Part shown: in pieces, positions 16,356-24,752 of the stretch
Numbering within the stretch: the stretch's first letter is position 1
How the letters are laid out: each line of letters starts with the position of its first letter
From: Gemmata massiliana
GTDB lineage: Bacteria > Planctomycetota > Planctomycetia > Gemmatales > Gemmataceae
Length of the DNA stretch: 64,000 nt
Direction of reading: 5' to 3'
NCBI RefSeq assembly: GCF_901538265.1
Contig: NZ_LR593886.1
Location: 8,329,738 to 8,393,737, forward strand
The notes under the pieces: model-generated
The model's database searches: none
Seen by the model: the letters and a program-made list of their open reading frames with translations, nothing else
What the model was told of the DNA's origin: nothing
Program-made: the position numbers and the translations under genes

Positions 16356-16958
16356 GTGTCAAAAACACAGCCAATCGTCCGCGTCGCGGTCGTTTTCCAC
16401 AGCGGTTACGGACACACGGCCAAACAAGCTCAGGCCGTCGCCGCCGGCGCCGCGACCGTCACAGGAACCGAAACGCAGTTGATCCCGGTCGAGAGCGCGG
16501 AAGCCTCGTGGGGCGACCTGGAGCACGCGGACGCGATCGTCTTCGGCGCGCCGACCTACATGGCCGGCCCCTCCGCGCAGTTCAAAGCCTTTCAGGACGC
16601 GAGTTCGCGCAAGGTCTTGGCCACGGGCTTCAAGTGGAGGGACAAGATCGCGGCCGGCTTCAGCAACTCCGGGTCGCGCTCCGGCGACAAGTTGGCCACG
16701 CTGATTCAGATCGCACTGTTCGCGGCGCAGCACGGTATGCACTGGGTCAACCTGGGCCTCCCGCCGGCCAACAACTCGTCCACGGGCTCGGACGCAGACC
16801 TGAACCGGCTCGGGTTCTTCCTGGGTGCGGGCGCTCAGTCCAACGTCGACCAGGGGCCAGACGTCGCGCCGCCCGAATCCGACCTGACCACCGCCCGGCA
16901 CTTGGGCCAGCGCGTGGCGCTGGTCGCGTCACAGTTCGCGAGAGGGCGCGTGGTGTAA
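16356..16958 (+). CDS. Flavodoxin / WrbA-like NAD(P)H:quinone oxidoreductase family protein
   Basis: This 200-residue protein has a flavodoxin-like fold. The FMN phosphate loop is VVFHSGYGHTAKQAQAVAAG and the second flavin-binding loop is DAIVFGAPTYMAGPSAQFKA. A later block (AGFSNSGSRSGDKLATLIQI) matches the third loop of WrbA-type enzymes. Such proteins transfer electrons, often two-electron reduction of quinones, in the cytoplasm. The GTG at 16356 follows GCGGAG; the frame is open upstream but that part overlaps the AHSA1 gene in another frame and lacks a start site. It is probably in one unit with the AHSA1-like gene. Confidence 0.88.
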   Translation: MSKTQPIVRVAVVFHSGYGHTAKQAQAVAAGAATVTGTETQLIPVESAEASWGDLEHADAIVFGAPTYMAGPSAQFKAFQDASSRKVLATGFKWRDKIAAGFSNSGSRSGDKLATLIQIALFAAQHGMHWVNLGLPPANNSSTGSDADLNRLGFFLGAGAQSNVDQGPDVAPPESDLTTARHLGQRVALVASQFARGRVV

Positions 16959-17031
16959 GCTGAAGCGCAAATGCCTCCGGCGTTTTTCTTTGTGCGCGGC
17001 ATCGGGTAGCATGAGTACGGAGGTTCACCCG

Positions 17032-17794
17032 ATGCCGCTCCGCGACCACTTCCGCCCGCCGCTCAGTAACGATACGCCGTGGTCGGTCTTCCACGGGAAC
17101 TGGGCCACCAAGATCGTTGACCGGCTGAACGGGGACCGGCTCTCCGCCAAGTACAAGGCACAATCGGGGCGCCACTTCGGGGCACAAATCGAAGCCGACG
17201 TCGCCACGCTCGAACGCACGGAGCACGGAGCACGGAGCACTGTTCGCGGGCTTGAGCGAGAGCGAGGGGGGCGTCGCGACCGCAGAAGTCTTCTCGCCGC
17301 CCGCAACCACGCTTTCCGCAACCGTCGGGTTTACCGACCCGGATCTGTTCGAGGTCAAGGTGTATCGAGGTGCGGGCGGGTGGGAATTGGTCGCGGCGAT
17401 CGAGTTGGTGAGCGAAGCGAACAAGGACCGAGGGGAAAGCCGCCGGGCATTCGTTGTGAAGTGCGGCAGTTATCTCCAGAAGGGTATCTCGGTCGTCGTT
17501 GTGGACACCGTGACGACCTATTCGGCCGATCTGCACGACGAGTTGTGCAACCTGATCGACGGGGCCGATTCGTTGCGGTGGACATCGCCCACCGGGTTAT
17601 CGGTCGTTGTATACCGCCCCACGCGCGTCACGGACGGCGCGAACTCGGCACTGGCAATTGAGGTAAGCCCGTACCAGTTGAACACCGGTTTCGAGTTACC
17701 CACCGTCCCGCTATGGCTCGGGCGCGATCTGGCCGTACCGCTGGAACTCGAACTCACTTACTCTCAAGCGTGCCGCTCGCTGCGGATCGCCTGA
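17032..17794 (+). pseudogene. DUF4058-related gene with heptamer-repeat frameshift
   Basis: The ATG at 17032 follows CGGAGG and begins MPLRDHFRPPLSNDTPWSVF, typical of a DUF4058 subfamily expanded in Gemmataceae. The frame reads normally to about residue 65. There a GCACGGA heptamer is repeated three times plus four bases (17216-17240), and downstream homology continues in the +1 frame (LFAGLSESEGGV, ELVAAIELVSEANKDRGESR, SVVVVDTVTTYSADLHDELC, LPTVPLWLGRDLAVPLELEL) to a stop at 17794. Removing one 7-base unit restores an uninterrupted ~252-residue protein, so the lesion is either a slipped-strand mutation or a switchable repeat. DUF4058 is of unknown function, with PD-(D/E)XK-like features. 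Confidence 0.8.
17216..17240 (+). repeat. Tandem heptamer GCACGGA x3.6 inside a coding region
   Basis: The units are 17216-17222, 17223-17229 and 17230-17236, followed by GCAC. Seven is not a multiple of three, so each gain or loss shifts the frame. Confidence 0.95.
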
Positions 17795-17838
17795 TGGTTC
17801 GTAGAGTACTTCGATTCACCGAACAACAAACCTCCGCG

Positions 17839-18711
17839 TCACTCCTTACCCAACACGAGATCCACAACCCAGCACCCGCGCACGTGCTCGCCCGGTGCGC
17901 GGCAGTGGTTCAGGATGTCGTCGTTATCGCACCCGGCGTCCTGAAGGGCGTCGGCCAGAATCGGCATCGCGCCGAAGTCGCGTGACTCGTACATCTGCCG
18001 CGCCAGCGATACCACCGCGTCGGTGCGCCACGAAGCCGAGAACGCGACCGGACGGAACGGGTTTCCGAAAATATCGCGCAGGAGGTCGCACTGAATTTCC
18101 TGTTCTCTCGCCTGAGCCTTCTCCTGTTCGCCCAGCCAGTCCGTTTCGGGCTTGATAGTGCGGAGCCCTATACCGACAGCGCGTGAGGCACCTGCGGCAA
18201 AAACCGTTCTCTCCCAACCGGAACTGTGTTCTTCGAGTGCGTCGTCCTGATTGACTTCCACCCAGGCACCGACCGCAGCACCCGCGCCACCGGAGGCATC
18301 AAAGGCTGAAATCAAGACCGGAGTGCGCATGAAGTTGGGGAAATTTACTTCGGCCATGACAACGGCATTCCCCGCATCCGCAACAGTTTCTGCTTCCGCA
18401 GCAGCGAAAGCGGCCGCGCTAACGCCCGCACTGTACGCCGCGTCGAGCGCCCCACAACAGTTCGCCCAACCGTTCGCTTTCTGAATCGCAACAGCGAACG
18501 CCGCGAAACGGTCTTGCTCGGACGCCAGTCCGTCCGCGAATCTCTCGGCCACTTCAACGGCCGTTCGGCTGCACGGCGTGGTCATCAAGTCCCAAATCCG
18601 ACGACAACAGGCACAAGCAAACAACCGCAATTTGCGGTCACCCGCAACCTCTTGCAGAAATTCCAACATCGGCGTCGGTTCCACACAATCCAGCCAAAGT
18701 GTTTCGTTCAT
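17839..18711 (-). CDS. Gemmata-type unknown family protein, copy 2 of 4
   Basis: This 290-residue paralogue has the same two conserved blocks. The N-terminal block is PTPMLEFLQEVAGDRKLRLF then ACACCRRIWDLM. The C-terminal block is LLRDIFGNPFRPVAFSASW, AMPILADALQDAGCDNDDIL, then NHCRAPGEHVRGCWVVDLVL. It is the longest of the four, with about 70 additional Ala-rich residues in the middle (VSAAAFAAAEAETVADAGNA). The ATG at 18711 shares its A with the stop of the upstream EEP-family gene (TGATG), indicating translational coupling. The frame is open further upstream, through the EEP gene, but that part is a shadow. Function unknown. Confidence 0.82.
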   Translation of the reverse strand: MNETLWLDCVEPTPMLEFLQEVAGDRKLRLFACACCRRIWDLMTTPCSRTAVEVAERFADGLASEQDRFAAFAVAIQKANGWANCCGALDAAYSAGVSAAAFAAAEAETVADAGNAVVMAEVNFPNFMRTPVLISAFDASGGAGAAVGAWVEVNQDDALEEHSSGWERTVFAAGASRAVGIGLRTIKPETDWLGEQEKAQAREQEIQCDLLRDIFGNPFRPVAFSASWRTDAVVSLARQMYESRDFGAMPILADALQDAGCDNDDILNHCRAPGEHVRGCWVVDLVLGKE

Positions 18712-19619
18712 CACTTCACCTTGAACCGCCCCACGACGGCCCGGTGGTCGGAGGTGTCGTCGGGGATCACGCGCGACTCGATCAGCTCCCACCCGGCGGG
18801 GACGAGGATGTAGTCGAGGCGCTCGGCCCGCTTGCCCTCGAAGAACGACGGGGCACCGTCGAACTCGCCGACGAACTTGCCCGAGTCGCGCACGAGTGCG
18901 ATGGAGCGGTCCTTCGGGCGGTTGTTGAAATCGCCCGCCAGGATCGCGGGGCGGTCGCCGATGAAATCGAGCAACTGCTGCATCTGCACCGCGTTGTTCC
19001 GCATGTCGAACGAGTCGTTGTGCAGCGCCCCCATCAGCACGGGCTTGCCGCCGAACTCCACCGAGACGAACAGCGCGCGCCGGTTGTTCTTCGACACCCA
19101 GAACGGCTGGCGCCCCGCAAGATCGAAGTTCGCGACGGGCGTGAGCGGCGTGCGCGAGAGCACCGCGTTCCCGCCGACGACGCGGTAGAACGGCAGCCCG
19201 AGGTTGTAGTTCTCGCCGGTCGCGACGAACGGCAGCCCGCACTCGCGCGCCAGGTACGCGACCTGATCGATGTCGCACGGTGTGAGTTCGGTGAGCGCTT
19301 CCGACAGGAACACTACATCGGGCTGCTCGGCACGGAGAACTTCCGCCATCCGCTTGAGCTTGGCTTCCACGATCTCGCGCGACTCGAAATTTACCCCGCC
19401 CTTATGCGCGAACCCCTTCGCGATGTTGTAGCTGATGAACGTGACCTCGCCGGGCGCGGACCGCGTCGGCGCGACGGGCATGTCCGCGAAGTGGCGCATG
19501 CGCGGAGTCTGCCGGTCCGCGAGTACCAGCCCGTTCAGCGCGAACAGCCCGACCACCAGCAGCACGAACGACCCGAGCGCGGCCAGAACCCACAGCACGC
19601 GGCGCTTCCTGCGACTCAT
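18711..19619 (-). CDS. Endonuclease/exonuclease/phosphatase (EEP) family protein, membrane-anchored
   Basis: This 302-residue EEP-superfamily hydrolase has an N-terminal membrane anchor (VLWVLAALGSFVLLVVGLFA). Core motifs are FISYNIAKGFA (metal-binding Asn), VVFLSEALTELTP (catalytic Glu), GALHNDSFDMRNNAVQMQQL, AILAGDFNNRPKD (the GDFN motif) and the C-terminal DDTSDHRAVVGRF (SDH catalytic motif). The family includes nucleases, sphingomyelinases and inositol-phosphate phosphatases; the substrate cannot be assigned. The anchor predicts that the catalytic domain lies outside the cytoplasm. The ATG at 19619 follows GGGGAG. Its stop overlaps the start of the unknown-family copy 2. Confidence 0.88.
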   Translation of the reverse strand: MSRRKRRVLWVLAALGSFVLLVVGLFALNGLVLADRQTPRMRHFADMPVAPTRSAPGEVTFISYNIAKGFAHKGGVNFESREIVEAKLKRMAEVLRAEQPDVVFLSEALTELTPCDIDQVAYLARECGLPFVATGENYNLGLPFYRVVGGNAVLSRTPLTPVANFDLAGRQPFWVSKNNRRALFVSVEFGGKPVLMGALHNDSFDMRNNAVQMQQLLDFIGDRPAILAGDFNNRPKDRSIALVRDSGKFVGEFDGAPSFFEGKRAERLDYILVPAGWELIESRVIPDDTSDHRAVVGRFKVK

Positions 19620-19827
19620 TGCAATCTCCCCGTCACAAGTCATCATGCCACAGGCCAGAAAGTCACAAGTCGTAAAGTCGAAGAAAGCCAGTGGCTAGAT
19701 TTTTTCACGTCTCGGCTTTTCCCAGTCTGAGTTCCAGTCTCCTTTGCCTCCAGCGGAGCGCCAAAAGGAGGAGCGCAAAGTGCGTTGCAACATTCGTCGT
19801 TTGCGGAACTTTGAGCCAACGCTGTGA

Positions 19828-20481
19828 CTATTCGGGCCGTTGGTCGGCCGTGTAGTCGGCCCCGCGGAACATCTGCTGGTCCCCGGACCAGTAGTAGATG
19901 TGTTTCTTGTACATGCGCCGGTCGGCCCCGAGTTTCGGGTCGAACTGGGACTTCATCCCACCGTACCGGACCTTGACCTCGGTGGGGTACGCGTGGACCG
20001 TGGTAGCGATCCCGGCCTTCTCCTTCAGCTTCCGATGGAACTCGCTCGCGAAAGAATTTGTGGAATGTACACCGAGGTCGCTCATACCACCCGAGCTGGT
20101 CGGTCCGACACCGAGCTCGCACGCCATGAGGTTGACCACGCCTATGTTAGTCGCGTTTTTGAGGAAGGAACCGGAGAACATCCAGGTAATGAAGTAGTTC
20201 GAGTACTCTCCACCGAGAGTTTTGTGTTTCCACCCCCCGTGGCCCACGAGGTAAATGCGGATGTTGCTCCGATCCGAGAACAGCGGTGCGAGCCGGTTCA
20301 TCACCGCTTTGAGCCCGAAACTGTCGTTGGACCGGAGAACCTCAAAATGCCCTCGGGCTCGAGAGGTCGCGTTCGAGGTTAAGAACTTGACATTGAGTTC
20401 GCGCACCCAGTTCTCGATCTCGATGCCCGTGGCACCCGGCTGCTTGAACCCCAGCACGATTTGGCCGTCGTACTTCGACAT
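19828..20481 (-). CDS. Putative caspase-like (clan CD, peptidase C80-like) protein
   Basis: This 217-residue cytoplasmic protein starts at ATG 20481 after GGGGGAT. A hydrophobic strand ending in His-Gly (IRIYLVGHGGWKHKTLGG) and, about 40 residues later, a strand ending in Cys (IGVVNLMACELGVGP) reproduce the His...Cys dyad of clan CD caspase-fold peptidases. The spacing and the TLGG after the His resemble family C80, the inositol-phosphate-activated self-processing domains of MARTX and large clostridial toxins. The segment FASEFHRKLKEKAGIATTVH fits the helix after the Cys. Here it is a free-standing protein, not part of a giant toxin. Assignment rests on motif reading only, and activity is unproven. 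Confidence 0.6.
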   Translation of the reverse strand: MSKYDGQIVLGFKQPGATGIEIENWVRELNVKFLTSNATSRARGHFEVLRSNDSFGLKAVMNRLAPLFSDRSNIRIYLVGHGGWKHKTLGGEYSNYFITWMFSGSFLKNATNIGVVNLMACELGVGPTSSGGMSDLGVHSTNSFASEFHRKLKEKAGIATTVHAYPTEVKVRYGGMKSQFDPKLGADRRMYKKHIYYWSGDQQMFRGADYTADQRPE

Positions 20482-20659
20482 GGTGATCCCCCGCGAACAG
20501 GTCCGGCCCTGAGAAAAGGTCGGTGCGGCGAAAATGCCGTCGCGTCGCAATGCGGATTCGGCGCAGAGAACCCGCCACACGATCCTTGGTTAGTACTTGT
20601 TTAGCGCGTCGATCGCTGTGGCGTCTCGATCACCCGCCCGTTAATCCGCTGGTCGTCGG

Positions 20660-21349
20660 TCACTGTTTCCCGAGTACCAGGTCCACGACCCAGCACCCGC
20701 GGACGTGCGGGCCGGGTCCGCGGCAGTGGTCGAGAATATTGCCGTACCCGCAGCCAGCATCTTGTAGTGCGTCGGCCAAGATCGGTATTCGGTCGAACGC
20801 CCGCTCCTCGTAAATGCCGTGGGCGAGCGCCAGTACATCCGACGTAAGCCAGCCCGGTTCGACCTCGAGCCCACGGATGGAATTGCCGAAGCAGTCCCGC
20901 GCGAGCCCGACCAGCGCGTGTTCGTCCCCTCCGGCCTCCTTCGCGTAGTGGAACACCGATCCGTGGGCGCAGTTCGCCGCTTTAACCTTTTGCTCGTCCC
21001 AGGTGTATCGTCCCGCGTCAGAAGACAACGGCGGGGTGCCGGGTGCCGCCGTGCAACTCGCCACGAGTGCCGCCGGCTGGTTCTTCCTGGTTGATGCCGC
21101 CCAAGGCGAGTACCCGAAGAGGTCCGCCGCAGACCAAGCCGCGGTGAGCTGGGTTACAGTTGCTTGACCTTCAGCGAACTGCTCTGCAACGTCCACCGCG
21201 ATCCGGCTGGCATCGCTTTCTAGCAGGTGCCACACCTGCCTCGCGCAGGCAACACAGAACAGCCGCGACCTTCGAGAGCTGACCTTCCCATACAGCCAGC
21301 GCAAGATGTCTTCCGGATCTTTGCCGACCAGCCACTCCGCCTCGGTCAT
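20660..21349 (-). CDS. Gemmata-type unknown family protein, copy 3 of 4
   Basis: This 229-residue paralogue begins MTEAEWLVGKDPEDILRWLY, with GAAGGGGG upstream of the ATG. The N-terminal CCRR motif is changed to ACARQVWHLL. The C-terminal block is partly diverged (RDCFGNSIRGLEVEPGWLTS) but ends as in the others (DRIPILADALQDAGCGYGNI, then DHCRGPGPHVRGCWVVDLVL). It lies between the caspase-like gene and a decayed IS66 element. Function unknown. Confidence 0.82.
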   Translation of the reverse strand: MTEAEWLVGKDPEDILRWLYGKVSSRRSRLFCVACARQVWHLLESDASRIAVDVAEQFAEGQATVTQLTAAWSAADLFGYSPWAASTRKNQPAALVASCTAAPGTPPLSSDAGRYTWDEQKVKAANCAHGSVFHYAKEAGGDEHALVGLARDCFGNSIRGLEVEPGWLTSDVLALAHGIYEERAFDRIPILADALQDAGCGYGNILDHCRGPGPHVRGCWVVDLVLGKQ

Positions 21350-21452
21350 CGGTTGCCCCCTTCCGCAGCCCCTCCGATCTTAACTCCGGCGTCCGCGGAT
21401 TCTTTCTCCGGTAGCGGCACCCTGACCTACCTCATTTTGCAGGGGTAGTCGT

Positions 21453-22700
21453 TCACCCACCGAACAGCAGCGGGCGCGGCAGTAGTCGGCTGCCGAACCA
21501 TCGCAACGTCTGGCCGACGTGATCCACGACGGAATGCGCCTGGCGGTGGCACGTCTCGAACACGGACATCAACACGCCCTGTGCCCTCAAGCCCGCGGCG
21601 GTCCGGTTACCGCCCCACACCTTCCGATTCACGACCGCCGGGCGAATGGCTTGTTCGGCCTGCCAGTTCGTCGGCTCGATCCGCGGATCGAACACGAACG
21701 CGAACCACTGCTCGAAGGGGTTCCGCAGGTGCCGCGCCAGGGTCGCGTACTCCGGCACCGCCCGCGGTCGGCTCACCAACCCCAGCAGGCGGTCGTCGAA
21801 CGACACCCGGTGGGCGTCGAGTTGGTTGTCGGTCCACGCCCCCGGCACGTACCCGTTGCACCCGTGGATCGCCTCGGTGAACAGGGCGATCACCTGCCGC
21901 GGGAACCGGACAGCCCCGCGCGAGGCACACCCCCGCAACTCCCGGGCGCGGCGGAGCACGTGGGCGCGGTGGCCCGGTCACCGACCCATGCGTGGAGCCA
22001 GGCCGGGTGCCCTCCGATGCGCCACCCCGTCTCGTCGGCCGCGACCCGCTCGGAGCGGCGCAACTCATCAAGTATCCGTTGGTAGTCCGGCTCCATCCGC
22101 GTCCCGGCCCGCAGACCGATCTGAGCGCTGGCCCCCGCGGGTCAGTTTGATACCGAAGAGCGCCTGAAAGACCGACGCGGCCTTCCCGTGTGACAGCCCC
22201 ATCTGGGTGTGCAGGACTGCGGCTGCGGCTTGGGCGTCGGGGCCGATCTGGCTAGCGGCTGCGCCCAGTGCGTCGGACGTCTGGAGCGGATGACGGCCCT
22301 GGGTCCGCTTCCCGCACGCCTCGCAGTGCCCGATGTGGATACGGAACGCGCGGATCAGCGGCGTGCGGGGAATGTCGGTCTGGAACGGGTCGGCCGTGCC
22401 GGTCTCGACCAGGCGGCCGCGGCAGTGTGGGCAGGCGTCGGGCAGATGCGCCTCGTGACATTCGGCGACCTGCTCGGGCAGCGGTGGCGGGCGGTGACCG
22501 TGTGTGCCGTGAGCGTCGCCCGACTTGCGACCGGGTGCCTGCGGGTCAGGCTTGGGCGGGCCTTTGCGGAACGGGGCCGCCTGACGCTTGCCCGCGCGAA
22601 CGGACTCGTCGAGCCTCCGGGTCAACGCTACGACCTGGGCTTCGAGTTCGGCGACACGCTGGAGGAGATCCCGACAGCCGGGACACGCGGGCTCGTCCAT
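21453..22700 (-). pseudogene. Decayed IS66 family transposase
   Basis: The N-terminal part (MDEPACPGCRDLLQRVAELE, the zinc-finger-like CPHCRGRL, IHIGHCEACGKRTQG, and SQIGPDAQAAAAVLHTQMGL) is a typical IS66 TnpC start. An extra base in a C run at 22132-22136 shifts the frame just before MEPDYQRILDELRRSERVAA. The first catalytic Asp survives (AADETGWRIGGHPAWLHAWV). An internal deletion near 21960 then joins this to VLRRARELRG and removes the region with the second catalytic Asp. The C-terminal Glu region remains (NWQAEQAIRPAVVNRKVWGG, NRTAAG). The product cannot be active. No accessory tnpA/tnpB genes and no clear terminal inverted repeats were found, so the element is a relic. Confidence 0.88.
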
Positions 22701-22876
22701 GCTGCGATGCTACCAGATCAGCCGACATTCGACCGCACCGGGATTGGGAGAGGCGCTAAACAAGTACCCTTGGTTTTCTCAGGCACACTTCGGCGGGCAC
22801 AAATCGCACCGGGCATCGAGCTTGCGCGAAGTAGCGACTCCAGAGTGTTCGACGCTCTGACCTGCGACACCGTCCC

Positions 22877-24631
22877 TCACGTAATGCGGGCCTTCCGCTG
22901 GCGGTAGTATTTCACCCCGGGCACGAAGAACGACAGCGCCGACACCGCACCGAACAGGAGGATGCTCACGCGGGGCACCAGCGGCATGATGATCGCCGCC
23001 GCGAAGTTCAGCGCCGCCCAGCCGTAAAAGCGGCCGGAGAGGATGCCCGCCTTGAACACCATCACCATCCCGGCCGCGACCGCCACGGCCGGCGAGAGCG
23101 TCAGGGCTTCGAGCGGGATCAGCCATTCGATCCAGAACATCGCGATACTCGCGCACACACCGGCCGCCCATGCGTGCGCGATCTGCCGCTCGACGAACAG
23201 CACGGGACCGGCCGCCTTGCGCAATTGCCACAGCGTGGCGCCCCACGTCACCAGCCCCACCGACCACACGCTCATGTACCACACGTGGTCGCGCAAGCCC
23301 TCCCAACTCATGACCTGCGTGAGCAGGCACAGCAGGAAGATCATCACGCTGTGGAAGATCCACAGCATGCCCCAGTTTTCGAGGACGTCGGCGTGGTGCG
23401 TTTCGCGGAACAGGCGCGCGATGAAGAACCGCAGCCCACTCGGGGCCGCGGCGACCGGCTGCCCCGCGGCGTAAGCTTCGAGGTCGGCCGCGAGCGCGCC
23501 GGCGGACGGGTACCGCATCTCCGCGGGCTTCTGGAGGCACTTCAGGCAGATGAGTTCGAGTTCGCGATCCACGGTCGCGTTCAGTTGGCGCGGCGGCACC
23601 GGCTCCTGTTCGAGCACGAGCAGCAGCGTGTCGACCGGGTGCGCGGCCTGGAACGGCGGGCGCCCGGTGAGCAGTTCGTACAGGATCGCCCCGAGCGCGT
23701 ACACGTCCGCGGCGGGCGTCAGCTCCTTGCGCCCCGCGGCCTGTTCGGGCGCCATGTAGCTCGGCGTACCGACCACGGCGCCCGTGCGCGTGAGGCTCTC
23801 GGAGTTATCGATCTTCTTCGCGAGGCCGAAATCCCCGACCTTGGGGGCCATGATTCCGTAGCGCGGGAGCGCCAGCACGTCCGAGCCGGTGGAGCCCGCG
23901 CCGGTGCCGTTCGGACCTTCGGCGTTACGACTTTCGACCTGCGTCAGGAGAATGTTCGACGGCTTCAGATCGCGGTGAATGATCCCGAACTCGTGTGCGT
24001 GCTCGACGGCCCGCGCGATCACCGCGGCGAGCCGGGCGGCCTCGCGCGGCGGGAGCGGCCCGCCGGAGCGGACCTTCTCCGCGAGCGTCTGCCCGCCGAC
24101 GAACTCCATGCAAAGGTACGCTTGCCCGCCGGCGGACCCGACCTCGTACACCGTCACGATGTTCGGGTGCTTGAGGCGCGCGGCGGACTCGGCCTCGGTG
24201 CGGAACCGCGCGCGGTCGGCGTCGGTCGCGAGGTGGGCCTCGCGCACCATCTTCAGCGCGACGGTGCGGTCCAGGCTCTTTTGCCGCGCCCGATACACGA
24301 CCCCCATCCCGCCGCGCCCGACCTCTTCGAGCAACTCGAAGTCGCCGAAGTCGCGCGGGAGCACGGCGGCCGTATGAGTGGTGGGAGCGGAGTGGAACGA
24401 CGGCGTGAGCGGCCCGGTTCGCGCGACCGTGACCGTCTGGGCCGGGGCCGGTGGCGGCGGGAGCCGGACCATGTGCGCGAACTGGGCGACGGCCCATAGT
24501 TCGCGCAACTCTGCGGCAAGGTCTGGGTGCTCGCGCGCCGTGGCCTCAACGTCGGCAACGCGCCCGGCCCGTTGCTCGCCCGCGAGCCGGTCAATGAGGG
24601 CGGCCAACTGCTCGTCGCGGTCGTGGGGCAT
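22877..24631 (-). CDS. Hanks-type serine/threonine protein kinase, membrane-bound
   Basis: This 584-residue kinase has all catalytic motifs: the glycine loop EEVGRGGMGVVYRA (102-115), VALKMV Lys 127, HRDLKPSNILL (219-229), DFGLAKK (DFG at 267-269), GTPSYMAPEQAAGR and DVYALGAILYELLTGRPPFQ. A ~95-residue N-terminal extension precedes it. The C-terminal ~190 residues hold several hydrophobic helices (MLWIFHSVMIFLLCLLTQVM, FNAA-type segments) instead of the extracellular sensor of PASTA kinases. The kinase phosphorylates Ser/Thr of protein substrates in the cytoplasm. It follows a GspE-like gene, a membrane protein and an ECF sigma gene on the same strand, a layout like the planctomycete sigma/kinase partnerships. 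Confidence 0.93.
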   Translation of the reverse strand: MPHDRDEQLAALIDRLAGEQRAGRVADVEATAREHPDLAAELRELWAVAQFAHMVRLPPPPAPAQTVTVARTGPLTPSFHSAPTTHTAAVLPRDFGDFELLEEVGRGGMGVVYRARQKSLDRTVALKMVREAHLATDADRARFRTEAESAARLKHPNIVTVYEVGSAGGQAYLCMEFVGGQTLAEKVRSGGPLPPREAARLAAVIARAVEHAHEFGIIHRDLKPSNILLTQVESRNAEGPNGTGAGSTGSDVLALPRYGIMAPKVGDFGLAKKIDNSESLTRTGAVVGTPSYMAPEQAAGRKELTPAADVYALGAILYELLTGRPPFQAAHPVDTLLLVLEQEPVPPRQLNATVDRELELICLKCLQKPAEMRYPSAGALAADLEAYAAGQPVAAAPSGLRFFIARLFRETHHADVLENWGMLWIFHSVMIFLLCLLTQVMSWEGLRDHVWYMSVWSVGLVTWGATLWQLRKAAGPVLFVERQIAHAWAAGVCASIAMFWIEWLIPLEALTLSPAVAVAAGMVMVFKAGILSGRFYGWAALNFAAAIIMPLVPRVSILLFGAVSALSFFVPGVKYYRQRKARIT

Positions 24632-24643
24632 AGGGTTCGAGAT

Positions 24644-24752
24644 GAGAAGCCGCCGCAGATAAACGCAGATGAACGCGGATCAAAACCAATTTAGATTCTT
24701 TTCCCGGATTTAAATCCGTGTCTTCATCTGCGTTTATCTGCGGCGGCTTCTC
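24644..24752. repeat. 29-bp inverted repeat with 51-base spacer
   Basis: The left arm 24644-24672 is an exact reverse complement of 24724-24752, built around GCAGATAAACGCAGATGA. The right arm ends inside the stop codon of the gene that terminates at 24751. It may act as a terminator or be a mobile palindromic repeat. Confidence 0.85.

Noticed and set aside
18712..19278. Upstream extension of unknown-family copy 2 through the EEP gene
   Set aside because: The extension lies in the wrong frame of a well-supported gene and is Arg-rich; the family start is the ATG at 18711.
23174..24499. 441-codon plus-strand frame opposite the kinase
   Set aside because: It is rich in Arg and His with no recognisable domain, a GC-driven shadow of the kinase gene.
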